NCBI GenBank assembly: GCA_022563615.1
Contig: JADFMZ010000189.1
Location: forward strand, 1 to 6,484
Length of the DNA: 6,484 bases
Direction of reading: 5' to 3'
Source of the DNA: Planctomycetota bacterium
GTDB lineage: Bacteria > Planctomycetota > Phycisphaerae > UBA1845
Shown here piece after piece: positions 5,401 through 6,484 of the stretch. Below the pieces are notes generated by a model. The model was not told where the DNA came from and made no database searches. It saw only the letters and a program-made list of their open reading frames with translations. The position numbers and the translations under genes are program-made. Numbering within the stretch: position 1 is the first letter of the stretch; each line of letters opens with the position of its first letter.

Positions 5401-6484
5401 TCAGCGCTTCGTGCCCGGGAACCATCCACCGACGCTCTGGCGATCCCAGTTCCAGTCGATCGCCTCGATCGGATGGTCCGTTCGCGCCAGGACGAACATG
5501 ATCGGGGCGCCCGTTCGGTCGTGAAAGTCCCACCCGACAGGTTCGCCGTAGTGCTCATCCAGGAACGCCTTCCACTCATCGAACGGCTCCTCGTCAAACA
5601 GAACAAGAATAACGCGGGGTGGATGTTTCCGCAGTTCCGACAGCAGGATCGCGCGGCGGCGCTCGGCGCCGGCCATCCCTGCGGTAAGCCCCGTAATCAT
5701 CGTGTAGCGCGAGGCGCAACGCCGTTGGGCGTAGTAATAGATCGAAGCGTCGTTGCCGAAGACGAAGATCGTATCGTTGGGGTCCGTCACGCGGCGGACG
5801 TTTCGCCCCTGGGCTCGACCCCAAAAGTCGCGTGAGTTGTAGCGATGGACGGTAATGCCGAAGGGTGGCTGAACCCAATAGTGGACAACCTCTGTCGCCA
5901 ACAAAGTGATCGGTAGGACCGCGAACAGGATGACTATTCCGACTTTTTGCAGAGGTCCGGCGCGGATTACCGTTCTACGCAGGTAGTCGATGACTCCCTG
6001 AACACCCAGACAAGCGGTGATCGTCAGAGGCGGGATCAGCAGGTAGTAGTAGTGAGGCCAAAATCGCGCCGGCAGACACGCCGCCAGATAGCTACCCAAC
6101 AGTAGCAGGAGGATGGCGAGCGTGTTGGGCCTGGGCGAAACAAACGCACGCACCAACAAGCCGACGAAGCTCGCGAAGCCGCCGATCCACAATGGCAGCG
6201 CGCTGTCGAAAATGAATGGATGTCGCTGCGGGTTGAAAAAGCGAAGAAAGCGCACCGCGAACCCTTCGGATGTTTCGCTGTAGCTGAGGTTGGCCAGAAA
6301 CACGGCGTCGATGAACTCTTGGAAACGGTCCGTCCAGGCGAAGTAGGCGAACGTCACCCCCCAAAGAATCAAAGGCCCCGCCGCAAAAATAGCCAACGGC
6401 AACAACGCCTCTCGCCATCGCCGTCCGATCGCGGGTTTCGGTCCTTGCGGGGCATCCCCTTCCTTTCGATCGCATACTGCCTGA
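5401..6484 (-). CDS. GT-C (PMT/ArnT-like, GT39-type) membrane glycosyltransferase, 5' end beyond the window
   Basis: The minus frame is open from the right edge to a TGA at 5401-5403, giving 360 C-terminal residues and no start inside the window. A TTG at 6405 could be misread as a start, but coding continues upstream of it (AVCDRKEGDAPQGPKPAIGR). Membrane helices lie near residues 28-48, 93-112, 119-138, 144-165 and 179-200 of the visible part. The motif ARFWPHYYYLLIPPL at 139-153 is typical of the late membrane region of PMT-like enzymes. The region at about 205-360 is a soluble tail with DPNDTIFVFGNDASIYYYAQ, then RCASRY, matching the pattern (D-x-I-x-V-x-G then Y then SRY) often found at the end of this family. 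Members use polyprenyl-phosphate sugars to glycosylate lipids or proteins outside the membrane. The catalytic Asp/Glu of the first extracytoplasmic loop would be in the missing N-terminal part, so activity and substrate cannot be judged. The next gene starts 141 bp downstream. Confidence 0.85.
   Translation of the reverse strand, partial: QAVCDRKEGDAPQGPKPAIGRRWREALLPLAIFAAGPLILWGVTFAYFAWTDRFQEFIDAVFLANLSYSETSEGFAVRFLRFFNPQRHPFIFDSALPLWIGGFASFVGLLVRAFVSPRPNTLAILLLLLGSYLAACLPARFWPHYYYLLIPPLTITACLGVQGVIDYLRRTVIRAGPLQKVGIVILFAVLPITLLATEVVHYWVQPPFGITVHRYNSRDFWGRAQGRNVRRVTDPNDTIFVFGNDASIYYYAQRRCASRYTMITGLTAGMAGAERRRAILLSELRKHPPRVILVLFDEEPFDEWKAFLDEHYGEPVGWDFHDRTGAPIMFVLARTDHPIEAIDWNWDRQSVGGWFPGTKR

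Noticed and set aside
6092..6475. 127-codon minus-strand frame with an ATG start
   Set aside because: It overlaps the glycosyltransferase in another frame. The glycosyltransferase frame has membrane helices and family motifs and stays open to the edge.

Overview
This is a GC-rich bacterial window in which every gene I can support lies on the minus strand. It reads from right to left as five genes: the end of a GT-C family membrane glycosyltransferase, an unrecognised multi-pass membrane protein, a 100-residue membrane-anchored coiled-coil protein, a secretin, and the start of a TPR lipoprotein. The two outermost genes run off the window edges. Secretin and lipobox features show a cell with an outer membrane. 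The dispersed nested-hairpin repeats and the read-through peptide of GPLPHGRGS type resemble what I remember from Planctomycetota genomes. That assignment comes from memory of repeat style, not from a database search.

Layout by position. 5401-6484: C-terminal 360 residues of a PMT/ArnT-like (GT39-type) glycosyltransferase. 5260-5400: 141 bp gap with a weak promoter candidate. 3568-5259: polytopic membrane protein of 563 codons, whose last 50 or so codons are repeat-derived DNA. 3513-3624: compact element made of three small hairpins inside two nested pairs of inverted arms. 3185-3487: small membrane protein with a clear Shine-Dalgarno. 3170-3183: perfect 14 bp palindrome. 1361-3151: secretin with an STN domain, an N1-like domain, the secretin barrel domain and an unusual C-terminal extension. 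1095-1360: 266 bp gap holding a second nested-hairpin element and one simple hairpin. 1-1094: TPR lipoprotein, truncated by the left edge.

The small protein and the secretin are 33 bp apart and are probably one transcription unit. The TPR lipoprotein follows on the same strand and could be an accessory or pilotin-like partner, though the gap weakens the operon claim. No ATPase, prepilin or inner-membrane platform gene is visible, so the secretion or pilus system served by this secretin cannot be named from the window. The two right-hand genes (glycosyltransferase and multi-pass protein) look functionally separate, with the repeat element marking the boundary. I found no CRISPR array, transposase, tRNA or rRNA. 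The main points of interest are the two nested hairpin elements, the repeat-derived tail of the membrane protein, and the secretin with its small companion.
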